Assembly (NCBI RefSeq): GCF_009908165.1 | Contig: NZ_JAAAUC010000004.1 | Location: forward strand, 124,001 to 188,000 | Direction of reading: 5' to 3' | Source of the DNA: Frigidibacter albus | GTDB taxonomy: Bacteria > Pseudomonadota > Alphaproteobacteria > Rhodobacterales > Rhodobacteraceae | DNA: 64,000 nucleotides | Shown here: positions 1 through 9,712 of the stretch, piece by piece | How the letters are laid out: the number at the start of each line of letters is the position of its first letter | Position numbering within the stretch: position 1 is the stretch's first letter | Notes under the pieces: generated by a model | The model's input: the letters and a program-made list of their open reading frames with translations, nothing else | What the model was told of the DNA's origin: nothing | The model's database searches: none | Made by a program: the position numbers and the translations under genes

Positions 1-1740
1 CGGCTCGGTATGCGTCGTGACCTCCTTGGCCTCGCGCATCGCCTTTCGCACGTGCTCGGCCAGCCGGTCCGGCACATCCGTCCGCCCCGGCTCCCACACC
101 GCCAGCCAGCTTTGCACGATATACCAGCGCAGATTGGCGGCCACGCCTTCCGCGGGAAGCGCCTCCGCCGCCTCCCAGAGCGCCGCGAAGTCCTCCGGCG
201 CGTGCGACATCGCCACCAGCCGCATCCGCGCATCCTCGGCCCGTTTGGTGTCATGGCTCGAAGTCAGCACCATCGCGTCCGGCGCCTCTTGGGTCCGCCG
301 CGCGAACCACGCCGCGAACTCCTCCACCGACATCACCGGCTCATCCGGGTCCGACCCCACCTCATTCGCCGCGAGGTAGCGGTTGAAGCGGAACTCGGCG
401 GTATCCTCATGCGCCTTGGCCGTCAGCGCGCCGGTCACCTGCTGGAACCGGGTGCGGAAGGCGGCATCCGCCCCCGGCCCGGTGATCAGCCGCGCCAGCG
501 CCGGCACCAGCCCCGCCCCCTGCGCGGCCTCTACAGTCGCGGCCATCAGCGCCAGATCCTCGGGATGCGCCTCGCCGCCGTCCAGATAGGTCCGATAGCG
601 CGGGAACGCCGCCAGCAGCGCGCGCACGGCCGCCGCCAGCGCGGCCCGGTCCTGCGCGGCCCGGTCCTGCGCGCCCAGGGCGGCCGTGGCCAGCCCCACC
701 AGCGCCGTCACCTCTGCCCGCAGATCGACCGCCAGCACGTCCTCTTTGGCCTGCGCCAGCGTCGCCGCGAAACCGCCCTCATAGCCCGTCGCCCCGCGCC
801 ACGCGCTGTCCAGCGCCGCCACACCATCCGGCCACGACAGCACCCGGGCAATCGACCGCGCCGCCTCGTATCCGGTGGTCCCCTGCACCGGCCAACCCCG
901 CAAAGCCTCGTCCCCGGTCAGGATCTTCTCCACCCACACCGGCAGATCGCCGACCCGGCCGCGCAGCTGCGCCAGATAGGCCGCAGGGTCCGCCAGTCCG
1001 TCGATATGGTCGATGCGCAGCCCATCGACCTCGCCCGCCGCGACCAGCTCGAAGATCAGCGCATGGACATCCTCGAACACCGCCGGCTCCTCGACCCGCA
1101 CCCCGATCAGCTGGGTCACGTTGAAGAACCGCCGATGGCTCAGCCGCCGCTCTTCCGACCGCCAATGCCGCAGCCGCCAGTTCTGCGCGTCATGCAGGGC
1201 CTGCATCGCCTCGGGCCCGGTGCCAAGTTCCGTCCCCGGCGCCAGCGGCAACACCAGCGCGCCGATCCGCAGCACAGGGCCCTCTGGCGCCTCCTCCACC
1301 ACAGCCTCCGCCAGCGCCTCTGCCAGATCGCCCTCCAGCATCGGCAGCAGCAACCCGCCCCCGCCCCAGTCGATGTCGAAATGCCGCGCGAACCGGCTGT
1401 CCTTGCCATGCCGCATCACATCCGCGAGCCACGGCGTCGCCACGTCGAAGGCCATATGGTTCGGCACCACATCGAGGATCAGCCCCATCCCCTGCGCCCG
1501 CGCCGCCGCCGCCAGCCGCGAATACCCCGCGCGCCCGCCCAGAACCGGGTCGATCCGGGTCGGGTCGGTGATGTCATAGCCGTGGGTCGATCCCTCGCGC
1601 GCCACCTGCACCGGCGACAGAAACAGATGGCTGATCCCCAGCCCGCGCAGGTAAGGCAGGATTGCCTCGGCCTCGGCAAACCCGACCCCGCCGCGCAGCT
1701 GCAGCCGATATGTCGCCGTCACCGGCACCCTGTCCGCCAT
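1..1740 (-). CDS. treY: Malto-oligosyltrehalose synthase, C-terminal end outside window
   Basis: TreY is a GH13 enzyme that isomerises the reducing-end alpha-1,4 link of maltodextrins to the alpha,alpha-1,1 link of trehalose in the cytoplasm; TreZ then releases trehalose. The start MADRVPVTATYRLQL and the early motif GISHLFLSPV, then VPNHMAF and GLRIDHIDGL (catalytic Asp region), are typical of TreY. About 580 codons lie in the window and the gene continues past position 1. The ATG at 1740 is 2 bases after the treZ stop, so the two are cotranscribed. The opposite frame is also open but is a high-GC shadow. Identity is near certain. Confidence 0.93.
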   Translation of the reverse strand, partial: MADRVPVTATYRLQLRGGVGFAEAEAILPYLRGLGISHLFLSPVQVAREGSTHGYDITDPTRIDPVLGGRAGYSRLAAAARAQGMGLILDVVPNHMAFDVATPWLADVMRHGKDSRFARHFDIDWGGGGLLLPMLEGDLAEALAEAVVEEAPEGPVLRIGALVLPLAPGTELGTGPEAMQALHDAQNWRLRHWRSEERRLSHRRFFNVTQLIGVRVEEPAVFEDVHALIFELVAAGEVDGLRIDHIDGLADPAAYLAQLRGRVGDLPVWVEKILTGDEALRGWPVQGTTGYEAARSIARVLSWPDGVAALDSAWRGATGYEGGFAATLAQAKEDVLAVDLRAEVTALVGLATAALGAQDRAAQDRAALAAAVRALLAAFPRYRTYLDGGEAHPEDLALMAATVEAAQGAGLVPALARLITGPGADAAFRTRFQQVTGALTAKAHEDTAEFRFNRYLAANEVGSDPDEPVMSVEEFAAWFARRTQEAPDAMVLTSSHDTKRAEDARMRLVAMSHAPEDFAALWEAAEALPAEGVAANLRWYIVQSWLAVWEPGRTDVPDRLAEHVRKAMREAKEVTTHTEP

Positions 1741-1742
1741 CG

Positions 1743-3533
1743 TCACACCTCCACCCAGACCGCAAATCCACATTCCTCCGTTTCGAACCCCAGATCGGGG
1801 GCGCGCAGCGGCACATCCGCCTCCATAACGTCCGCCTCCATGCCCGCATCCGGCCCGAACCGCGCCGTGACGATCAGCCGCCCCGCCACGAACGGCCATT
1901 CCGCCCGCAGCGCCCGCTCGCCCATGCGCGTGACGACAGGATCGCCCGCGCGGCCGGACTTCAGCAGCGGCACGATGCCCCCGGCCCGGAGCGCCAGCAG
2001 CCGCGCCGTCAGCTCGCGCCACTCCGCCGCCCGCGCGCTGCCGCTTTCTGCAAAGGGGCGCGAGGCGTCGCGGGTGGCGGGGTCCAGCGGATCGGGCGCC
2101 CGTTCGGCAAAGCCCTTGAACCCGGCGAATTCCTTGGCGCGGCCCTTCCGCAAAGCCTCCGCCAGATCGCCGTGGAAATCGGCAAAGAACAGGAAAGGGG
2201 CGCGCGAGCCTTCTTCCTCGCCCATGAACAGCAGCGGCGTGAACGGCGCGCACAGCAGCAGCGCATGGGCCACCTGCAAGGGCGCATCCTCGGCCAGCGC
2301 CGTCAGCCGCTCACCCAGGGCCCGGTTTCCGGTCTGGTCATGGTTCTGGTTGAAGTTGATGAAGCTGGGCCAAGGCAGATGCGCCGAAGACTCGCCCCGC
2401 AGCTTTTCGGTGCCCGGCCGCGGCTGGCCCTGCTCCACATAGCCACATTCCAAAGCGAGGCACAGATCGGCCATCGGATCGGCGGCATAGGGCGCGTAAT
2501 AGGCCTCGTCCTCGCCGGTCAGCAGGCAATGGATGGCGTGGTGGTAGTCGTCGTTCCACTCGGCCGTGTACAGCTCGGCCTCGGGCTCATGCAGGCGAGT
2601 GATGTTGCGGTTGTCCTCGGTGGTCAGGTGGATCGGCCTGCCCAGATCGGCGGCGCGGACCCTTTGCGCCAGCTCCACCAGCAGCTCCGGCTCCGACGGG
2701 TCCTCGATCTGGTCGGTGGCATCCAGCCGCAGCCCGTCCAGCCGGTATTCGGTCAGCCAATACAGCGCATTCTCGATGAAGAACGCCCGCACCGGCGGAC
2801 CCGAATAGTCGATCCCGGCGCCCCAGGGCGTGTGCCGCTGCGTGTCGAAGAACTCCGGCGCATAGGCGTGCAGATAGGCGCCGTCCGGGCCGAAATGGTT
2901 ATAGACCACGTCCAGCAGCACCATGATCCCGTGGTCCTGCGCCGCCGCGATCAGCGCCTTCAGATCGTCCGGGCTGCCGTAGTTTCGGTGCGGCGCATAG
3001 GGCAGCACCCCGTCATAACCCCAGCCATGCCTGCCGGTGAACTGGCCGACCGGCAGCAGCTCGATCGCGGTGATGCCGAGCTTGGCCAGATCTCGCAGGC
3101 GGCGCGCGGCGGCGGCGAAGGTGCCTTCCTCGGTGAAGGTGCCGATATGCAGCTCATAGATCACTGCCTCTTCCCAAGACCGCCCGGCCCAGGGCTGGTC
3201 CCAGCGAAACCCGCGCGGATCAAGCAGCAGCGACGGCCCATGCACATCCCCCGCCTGCGCCCGTGCGGCCGGGTCGGGGCGGACGCTGCCGTCGAGGACG
3301 AAGCCATACTCGGCGCCGGGTTCTCCCGCCGCCTCGCCGCGCCAGAAGCCGTCCGGCTGGCGCTGCAACGGCGTGTCGCTCCCCCCAACCCTCACCGCCA
3401 CCTCTGCAACGGACGGCGCCCAGATCCCGAACAGCCAGCGCCCGTCCCCCAGCGGCTCCGCGCCCCAGCTGCGCGGGAAATGCAGCATCTCGCCGGTCAT
3501 GAGGGCAGGCGGATCGGCAGGGGCGTCGGTCAC
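1743..3533 (-). CDS. treZ: Malto-oligosyltrehalose trehalohydrolase
   Basis: TreZ hydrolyses the alpha-1,4 bond next to the terminal trehalosyl unit made by TreY. About 596 residues, as usual for the family. An N-terminal beta-sandwich module (GDGRWLFGIWAPSVAEVAVR) precedes the GH13 barrel, with the motifs DVVYNHFGPDG, GLRLDATDQI (nucleophile Asp), HLTTEDNRN (acid/base Glu) and NHDQTGNRA. I chose the GTG at 3533 because a GGAGT ribosome site sits 7 bases upstream; a second in-frame GTG at 3542 overlaps that site and is less likely. First gene of the treZ-treY unit here; a stress-type promoter lies about 60 bases upstream. Confidence 0.93.
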   Translation of the reverse strand: MTDAPADPPALMTGEMLHFPRSWGAEPLGDGRWLFGIWAPSVAEVAVRVGGSDTPLQRQPDGFWRGEAAGEPGAEYGFVLDGSVRPDPAARAQAGDVHGPSLLLDPRGFRWDQPWAGRSWEEAVIYELHIGTFTEEGTFAAAARRLRDLAKLGITAIELLPVGQFTGRHGWGYDGVLPYAPHRNYGSPDDLKALIAAAQDHGIMVLLDVVYNHFGPDGAYLHAYAPEFFDTQRHTPWGAGIDYSGPPVRAFFIENALYWLTEYRLDGLRLDATDQIEDPSEPELLVELAQRVRAADLGRPIHLTTEDNRNITRLHEPEAELYTAEWNDDYHHAIHCLLTGEDEAYYAPYAADPMADLCLALECGYVEQGQPRPGTEKLRGESSAHLPWPSFINFNQNHDQTGNRALGERLTALAEDAPLQVAHALLLCAPFTPLLFMGEEEGSRAPFLFFADFHGDLAEALRKGRAKEFAGFKGFAERAPDPLDPATRDASRPFAESGSARAAEWRELTARLLALRAGGIVPLLKSGRAGDPVVTRMGERALRAEWPFVAGRLIVTARFGPDAGMEADVMEADVPLRAPDLGFETEECGFAVWVEV

Positions 3534-3592
3534 GGGCGGCACTCCAAAGCGGGGAAACGCGGCGCGCAGGGCGGCGGCGCCGGTCCGTCAAG

Positions 3593-3618
3593 AACCGGCT
3601 GCGGTGCCTGTTTGTTCC
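3593..3618 (-). promoter_or_regulatory. Candidate EcfG-type general stress promoter for treZ
   Basis: On the minus strand the sequence reads GGAAC (3618-3614), 17 bases, then GGTT (3596-3593). The alphaproteobacterial EcfG consensus is GGAAC, 16-17 bases, then cGTT, so one base differs. It lies about 60 bases upstream of the treZ start. Trehalose synthesis is a known target of this response in several alphaproteobacteria. Not every member of the Rhodobacterales is known to carry EcfG, so this stays a candidate. Confidence 0.4.
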
Positions 3619-3629
3619 GGGCGCCGCGC

Positions 3630-3651
3630 AACTTTTCGGCGGGAACTTTTC
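3630..3651 (+). repeat. AACTTTTC direct repeat upstream of the SDR gene
   Basis: AACTTTTC occurs at 3630-3637 and again at 3644-3651, a 14-base period in the divergent region between treZ and the SDR gene. It may be a regulator-binding pair or part of a promoter for the gene at 3696. The second copy begins with GGAAC (3642-3646), but no well-spaced GTT follows. Confidence 0.35.
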
Positions 3652-3695
3652 CCCTGCCCCGCCGCTGTTCCGGCATCCCCCAAGAGGAGCCGCCC

Positions 3696-4493
3696 ATGGA
3701 CCGCAATGCCCCCGCCGACTTCGCCCCCCGCTACCCCGGCTCCGGCCGCCTGGCCGGCCGCGTCGCCTTCGTTTCGGGCGGCGCCTCGGGCATCGGCCGC
3801 GCCGTGGTGCGGCTGTTCGCGCGCGAGGGCGCCAGCGTGGTGATCCCCTGGCATGGCGACGAGGCCGAGGCGCGCGAGGTCGAGGCCGAGGCCCGCGCCG
3901 AGGGCGCCGAGGTGCTGGTGCTGCAGCTCGACGCGGCGGATCGGGGATCGTGCTTCGCGGCCATCGCCGAGACTGTGAACCACTTCGGCCGCCTCGACGT
4001 GCTGGTCTGCAATGCCAGCATCCAGACCATCGAGGACGACGTGCTGAAGATCACCGAGGATCAGGTAGAGGCGCTCTTCCGCACCAATGTCTTCGGCTAC
4101 CTCTGGCTGGTGCAGGCGGCGCTGCCGCACCTCGCCCCCGGCGCATCGGTGATCTTCACCACCTCGGTCAACGCCTATCGCGGCAACCATCTGCTCATCG
4201 ACTACTCCGCCAGCAAGGGTGCCGAGCTGAGCCTTCTGCGCGCCCTCTCCCTCAACCTCGCGGATCGCGGCATAAGGGTGAACGGCGTCGCGCCGGGGCC
4301 GGTCTGGACGCCGCTGATCCCGGAAACGACGCCCGAGGAAGACCTGGCGGACTTCGGCAACGACACCCCGATGAAGCGGCCGGCGCAACCCAATGAAATC
4401 GCTCCGGCTTTTCTGTTCCTGGCTTGCGAGGATGCGAGCTATGTCACCGGGCAGGTGATCCACCCTAATGGCGGAACGCCGGTTTCGGGATAA
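3696..4493 (+). CDS. Short-chain dehydrogenase/reductase, YghA-like
   Basis: 265-residue classical SDR, an NAD(P)-dependent oxidoreductase of unknown substrate. The Rossmann glycine motif is GGASGIGRA near residues 30-38, the NAG-type motif is replaced by CNAS, and the active site has Ser in TTSVNAY and the Y-x-x-x-K pair in YSASKGAE. The C-terminal YVTGQVIHPNGG is normal for the family. The N-terminal extension ending in GSGRLAGR resembles stress-associated YghA/YdaD SDRs. The ATG is preceded by AAGAGGAG at good spacing. It is divergent from treZ and stands alone. A polyol or aldehyde substrate is a guess. Confidence 0.85.
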   Translation: MDRNAPADFAPRYPGSGRLAGRVAFVSGGASGIGRAVVRLFAREGASVVIPWHGDEAEAREVEAEARAEGAEVLVLQLDAADRGSCFAAIAETVNHFGRLDVLVCNASIQTIEDDVLKITEDQVEALFRTNVFGYLWLVQAALPHLAPGASVIFTTSVNAYRGNHLLIDYSASKGAELSLLRALSLNLADRGIRVNGVAPGPVWTPLIPETTPEEDLADFGNDTPMKRPAQPNEIAPAFLFLACEDASYVTGQVIHPNGGTPVSG

Positions 4494-4592
4494 ATTCCAA
4501 GGGCTTGGGCGGCGTTCCTCACAAACCACATCACCCTCCCCCCGTAACTCCCCCCCTTGCATCCGCCCCCACAACCGCGGACATCTTGCCGC

Positions 4593-5621
4593 ATGATCCG
4601 CACGCTCCCCCGCAAACGACTCCTCACCCTCATCGCCGCGGGCATCGGTGCCATAGCCTTCCTCCTCCTCAACCTGCCGCTGCCCTTCCTGCTCGGGCCC
4701 ATGCTCGCCTGCCTGATCGTCGCGCTGGCGGGGGCACCGATGGCCGACATGGGGGCGGTGGGCATCTTCATGCGCACCTTCCTGGGCGTCGCCATCGGCG
4801 CCACGGTGACGCCGGGGATGCTGGCGGCGCTGCCCTCCTACGGGATCACGCTGGCGATGGTCCCGGTCTTCGTGCTGGCGATCGGGGCGGTCGGCTATCC
4901 GTTCTTCCGGAAGATGGGCTTCGACCATCCCACCGCCTTCTACGCAGCCATGCCCGGAGGCTTGCAGGACATGCTGGTCTTCGGCGCCGAGGCGGGCGGC
5001 GACGTGCGCGCCATGAGCCTGATCCATGCCACCCGCGTGCTGGTGATCGTCACCGCCGCGCCGGTGATCCTGCATCTGGCCTGGGGCGCGGACCTGACGC
5101 TGCCGCCGGGCATCCCGTTTTCGCAGGTGCCTCTGCATGAAATCGCGCTGATGGCGCTCGCCGGCCTCGTCGGCTGGAAGGGCGGCGAGCGCATCGGCCT
5201 CTTCGGCGCCTCGATCCTCGGCCCGCTGATCCTGACTGCGGCGCTGAGCCTGTCGGGCATCATCCATTCCCGCCCGCCGGCCGAGGTGATCATGGCCTCG
5301 CAATTCTTCATCGGCATCGCGGTCGGTGCAAAATATTCCGGCATCACCTGGCGCGAGCTGCGGGTGGATGTCGGCGCCGGCATCGCCTTCTCGCTGATGC
5401 TGGCGGCCATCTCGCTGGCGGTGTTCGCGCTGGTCAGCCTGCTGTCGGACGCGCCGCCGCTGGACCTGCTGCTGGCCTTCCTGCCCGGCGGGCAGGCGGA
5501 AATGGCGGTGATCGCCATCGTTGCCGGGGCGGATGTGGCCTTCGTGGTGGCGCACCATCTGCTGCGGATCTTCGTGGTGATCCTGCTGGCGCCGCTGGTC
5601 GCGCGCTGGATGGGCCGCTAA
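4593..5621 (+). CDS. AbrB/AimA-family integral membrane protein
   Basis: 342-residue polytopic membrane protein of the COG3180 family, often mislabelled ammonia monooxygenase or AbrB regulator. About ten hydrophobic segments are visible, arranged as two similar halves. Conserved family motifs include LPLPFLLGPMLA near the start, FYAAMPGGLQDM in the middle and LLAFLPGGQAEMAVIA near the end. Its transported substrate is unknown. The ATG at 4593 is chosen because hydrophobic sequence begins just after MIRTLPRKR; an upstream in-frame ATG at 4557 would add 12 proline-rich residues. The stop overlaps that of the convergent LysR gene by 4 bases, leaving no room for a terminator. Confidence 0.85.
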   Translation: MIRTLPRKRLLTLIAAGIGAIAFLLLNLPLPFLLGPMLACLIVALAGAPMADMGAVGIFMRTFLGVAIGATVTPGMLAALPSYGITLAMVPVFVLAIGAVGYPFFRKMGFDHPTAFYAAMPGGLQDMLVFGAEAGGDVRAMSLIHATRVLVIVTAAPVILHLAWGADLTLPPGIPFSQVPLHEIALMALAGLVGWKGGERIGLFGASILGPLILTAALSLSGIIHSRPPAEVIMASQFFIGIAVGAKYSGITWRELRVDVGAGIAFSLMLAAISLAVFALVSLLSDAPPLDLLLAFLPGGQAEMAVIAIVAGADVAFVVAHHLLRIFVVILLAPLVARWMGR

Positions 5622-6502
5622 CCCTCGGCCTCCGTCACCAGCCAGTCGCGGAAGGCGCGGAAGCTGGCGCGCTCCTCGCTCCGCTCCGGCCAGCTCAGCG
5701 CATAGGGCCAGCGCCCGGGCATCGAGCGGCGCGAGGCAAGCCGCAGGGCGCCGCCGGCAAGGTCCGCCCCCACCAGCACCTCGGGCACCAGCGCCGCCCC
5801 CATCCCCGCCCGCGCCGCCGCCAGCACCATCCCGAACTGCTCGAACCGCGCGCCGCGCAGGATGGTGATCGGGTCCATCCCGGCATCCAGAAACCAGTCC
5901 AGCCACAGGTTCGGCCGCGTCGCCTGTTGCAGCAGCGGCAGGCGCGCGAGGTCTGCATCCTCCAGCGGCCCCTCGCCCAGCAGCCGCGGCGCCGCCACCA
6001 CCACCAGCCGTTCGGGCACCAGCACGGCCGTTCGCAGCCCCGGCCGCGGCGGGCCGCGCAGCACCGCGAGGTCAACGGGGGCGCGGTCGAAATCCACCGG
6101 CTCCAGCGTCGCGGTCATGTCGAAGGTCACGTCGGGCGCGCCGGCGGCGAAGCGGCGCAGCCGAGGGATCAGCCAGACCGCGCCGAAGGTCGGCAGCGCC
6201 GCGATGCGCAGCACCTCGGAATGCCCGCCGAAGGACATCACCGTCAGCGCCGCGGCATCGAGATCGGCGAGGATCCGCCCCGCCTCGGGCAGCATGGCGC
6301 GCCCGGCATCCGACAGGATCAGCCGCTGCCGCACCCGGTGGAACAGCCGCACCCCCAGCCGCGCCTCGAGGCTGTTGAGCGAGCGGCTGACCGCGCTTTG
6401 CGTGAGCCCGAGGGCGGCGGCGGCGCGGGTGGTGGACCCGGTCTCCGCTGCCTGCACGAAGGCCTGCAATTCGGGCAGCGTCGGCGTGTAGGCATGGCGC
6501 AT
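5618..6502 (-). CDS. LysR-family regulator, divergent from gcdH
   Basis: 294-residue LysR-type activator. The N-terminal winged helix-turn-helix (residues about 8-66) contains TRAAAALGLTQSAVSRSLNSLE, followed by the substrate-binding domain with LRIAALPTFGAVWLIPRL. It is of the GcvA/GcdR type and is divergently placed to gcdH with 121 bases between starts, so it most likely controls glutaryl-CoA dehydrogenase. Its inducer is unknown; glutarate or glutaryl-CoA is an inference from context. A LysR box (6517-6531) lies just upstream of its own start. It resembles the LysR gene at 50759 (shared RVRQR.ILSDAGR and ATLPTFGA.WL.PRL). Confidence 0.88.
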   Translation of the reverse strand: MRHAYTPTLPELQAFVQAAETGSTTRAAAALGLTQSAVSRSLNSLEARLGVRLFHRVRQRLILSDAGRAMLPEAGRILADLDAAALTVMSFGGHSEVLRIAALPTFGAVWLIPRLRRFAAGAPDVTFDMTATLEPVDFDRAPVDLAVLRGPPRPGLRTAVLVPERLVVVAAPRLLGEGPLEDADLARLPLLQQATRPNLWLDWFLDAGMDPITILRGARFEQFGMVLAAARAGMGAALVPEVLVGADLAGGALRLASRRSMPGRWPYALSWPERSEERASFRAFRDWLVTEAEG

Positions 6503-6516
6503 GGCGGGGCCTGTTG

Positions 6517-6531
6517 ATGAGTTTCCCTCAT
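6517..6531. promoter_or_regulatory. LysR-type operator (T-N11-A)
   Basis: ATGAGTTTCCCTCAT is a perfect 5-bp inverted repeat around 5 bases and contains the T-N11-A pattern (T6518, A6530) of LysR regulator boxes. It sits 15 bases upstream of the LysR start and about 92 bases upstream of gcdH, as expected for an autorepressing activator of the divergent gene. Confidence 0.7.
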
Positions 6532-6623
6532 GACCCTGTAAAGCCTATTCATTTGAACCCGGCAAGCGGCGGGTCTAAAAGGGACCATCGCAGCACGCCT
6601 GCACAGCACAGCCGAGGACCGCC

Positions 6624-7850
<1,227 letters not shown>

Positions 7851-7901
7851 ACCCTTCCAGCTTCTTGCTGGCGAAAATATCCCGGGGGGAGTCCGAAGGA
7901 C

Positions 7902-7926
7902 GGGGGGCAGCGCCCCCCTTCTTTTT
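7902..7926 (+). terminator. Rho-independent terminator of gcdH
   Basis: GGGGGGCAGCGCCCCCC forms a 7-bp GC stem with a 3-base loop, followed by TTCTTTTTC. It starts 51 bases after the gcdH stop on the plus strand. Confidence 0.88.
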
Positions 7927-7941
7927 CTCTGCCAAGGCCCG

Positions 7942-8850
7942 TTACACCAGCCCCGTAAACCGCTCCGGCAACCGGTAGAGCTCCTTGCTGCGCCCGCCGC
8001 CGAAGAACCAGTGCCCGCCCGGGGTCACCTCGCGCTTCTTCTCGACCATCAGCTTGCGGAACTCGGCGAAGTCGACCGTCTCCGCCACCGGCTCCAGCTT
8101 GGACAGCCGCTCATAGGTCTCGCCGTCCTTCTCCCAGGTGCTGCGGCGGGGCTTGTCGCTGCCGATGGTCGCCGCCTCCAGCACCTTCATCTGCCGGCGG
8201 CTTTCCAGCCTGGCCATGGTGGTGTCATGGTCGAAGAAGCGCAGATGCACGAGGTAGAGGTTCGGGTCGACCGTTCGCTTGTGGATGTTGCACGAATGCC
8301 CGCCGGGCGAGAACTGGATCGGGCTGCGGGTCAGGCAGGGCTTGGAGTAGTTGGCGTTCAGCCGGAACAGCCGCCGTCGCGACAGGATCGGCGCGTCCTC
8401 GGCCACCGGGTCGGGCTCAATGGCGGGATTGTGGATGATCTCGATCCCCAGCGGGCAGAACACCGCCGGCGTGTAGCGCGGCTTGAACGAGGTGACATAG
8501 GTCAGCAGGTCCGGCGCCACCTCGGGATCGACCAGCACCACCTCGTCGACATCGCCGCAGATGACCCAGTTGTAATAGCGCAGCAGGCCGCTGGTGAAGG
8601 CCGACTGGATCGCCCAACGGCGCATCTCCACCTTGGTGCGGCTTTCGTCATAGGGGACGTGGATGACGTTGGCGCCCTCGGCGATGCGGCGGGTTTCGGG
8701 GTCGTTGCCGTGGCTGAGCACGAAGAGGTTCTCGCGCCCGAACTGCGCGCCGTAATAGGCCAGCCAGCGGCGCAGGAAGAAGTAGTCGCCCTTGATCATC
8801 GTCACCGCGGCGCCGGGCGCCTTGGTCTCGTCCATGATGGTTCCAGCCAT
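7942..8850 (-). CDS. Glycosyltransferase family 2-like protein (paralogue of 13401)
   Basis: About 302 residues, cytoplasmic, no membrane segment. The N-terminal half follows the Glyco_tranf_2_4 pattern: GDYFFLRRWLAYYG, VLSHGNDPETRRIAEG and the metal-binding DxD motif in CGDVDEVV near residue 100. The C-terminal part carries RLNANYSKPCLTRSP, PGGHSCN and FGGGRSKELYRLPERF. Most of these blocks recur in the protein at 13401-14291, so the two are paralogues with likely related sugar transfer reactions. Donor and acceptor are unknown. I start at the ATG at 8850; the ATG at 8835 is possible. It ends the glycan island and faces the gcdH terminator. Confidence 0.75.
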   Translation of the reverse strand: MAGTIMDETKAPGAAVTMIKGDYFFLRRWLAYYGAQFGRENLFVLSHGNDPETRRIAEGANVIHVPYDESRTKVEMRRWAIQSAFTSGLLRYYNWVICGDVDEVVLVDPEVAPDLLTYVTSFKPRYTPAVFCPLGIEIIHNPAIEPDPVAEDAPILSRRRLFRLNANYSKPCLTRSPIQFSPGGHSCNIHKRTVDPNLYLVHLRFFDHDTTMARLESRRQMKVLEAATIGSDKPRRSTWEKDGETYERLSKLEPVAETVDFAEFRKLMVEKKREVTPGGHWFFGGGRSKELYRLPERFTGLV

Positions 8851-9064
8851 GCCGCCCGCCCCGGTTTCCGCTTTTGCGCAGAATGGCATAGCGGCTGCGG
8901 GCGGGCAATGGCGGCCGGCGGTTCCCCCCTCGCGGCAGTTGCCGCAGGCAGGGCCGGATGCTAGCGTTCGGCACCGATGCCGCAGCCCTGCGGGTTGGGC
9001 TAGGCAGGAGGCGCGGCATGGCGGCAGAGGCGCGTGGGGCGTGGGCGCTGCAGGGGGACCAGGG

Positions 9065-9682
9065 ATGAGCAACGCGGTTGGAGCCGAGGCGCCACAGGGC
9101 GCATTCCGCCCGGTGATGTGGTTCCCCCAAGAGGTGAAGGCCTTCGTACAAGAGCGCTACCGCGCGGCCGGTGCCATCCTGGAATATGGCACCGGCGGCT
9201 CGACGGTTTTCGCCGCGGGCGAGACCACCGCGCGGATCCTGAGCATCGAGAGCGACCGCGACTGGGCCGCGAAGATTGCGGACCATCTGGAAAGCGAGGG
9301 CCTTGCCCGGCCGGGGGTGGAAATCCGTTGGCTGGATATCGGGCCGACCGGCCCCTGGGGCAAGCCGACGCGGCCGCGCGACTGGGGCAAGTTCCACAGC
9401 TACCCGATGCAGCCGTGGCAGGGCCTGGGCTTCGATCCCGACCTGGTGATGATCGACGGGCGCTTCCGGCTTGGCTGCCTCGTGGCGGCCGCCTTGCATT
9501 GCCGCCGCCCCCTGACCGTGCTGATCGACGATTATCAGGGCCGCCCGCCCTATCACCGCGCCGAGACGATCTTTCCGCTGACGCGGATGATCGGCCATAT
9601 GGCGCAGTTCGATCTGGAGCCGCGGACGTTCACCAATGCCGAGTTCGCGCGGATGCTGCCCTGGTTCTTCACCGTGGAATGA
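9065..9682 (+). CDS. Small SAM-methyltransferase-like protein
   Basis: 205 residues. The segment AAGAILEYGTGGSTVFAA (residues about 33-50) looks like the glycine-rich SAM-binding loop of class I methyltransferases, followed by ARILSIESDRDWAAKI with an acidic residue at the strand-2 end, and DPDLVMIDGRFRLGC as motif IV. Similar proteins occur among polysaccharide genes, but no substrate can be named. A GGGGGA ribosome site precedes the ATG. It is divergent from the glycosyltransferase at 7942 and convergent with the one at 9713, with a strong hairpin between. Catalytic activity is not certain. Confidence 0.65.
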   Translation: MSNAVGAEAPQGAFRPVMWFPQEVKAFVQERYRAAGAILEYGTGGSTVFAAGETTARILSIESDRDWAAKIADHLESEGLARPGVEIRWLDIGPTGPWGKPTRPRDWGKFHSYPMQPWQGLGFDPDLVMIDGRFRLGCLVAAALHCRRPLTVLIDDYQGRPPYHRAETIFPLTRMIGHMAQFDLEPRTFTNAEFARMLPWFFTVE

Positions 9683-9707
9683 CGGCCCCGGGCTGCGCCG
9701 GGGCCGT
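9682..9707. terminator. Bidirectional hairpin between convergent genes
   Basis: ACGGCCCCGG (9682-9691) and CCGGGGCCGT (9698-9707) form a perfect 10-bp stem with a 6-base loop, exactly between the convergent stops at 9682 and 9713. No clear T-run follows on either strand, so termination is likely but not proven. Confidence 0.65.
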
Positions 9708-9712
9708 GCGGC

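Noticed and set aside
3642-3669. GGAAC on the plus strand as an EcfG promoter for the SDR gene
   Set aside because: The GTT that follows is 20 bases away, outside the normal 16-18 range.
3588-5906. Long open frame on the minus strand, about 770 codons
   Set aside because: It runs opposite the SDR and membrane-protein genes, has low-complexity Arg/Gly/Asp content and no motif; a high-GC shadow.
8851-9064. Hairpins in the divergent gap between 7942 and 9065 genes
   Set aside because: Only short GC dyads such as GCGGCA/TGCCGC; no T-run, no promoter boxes that stand out.
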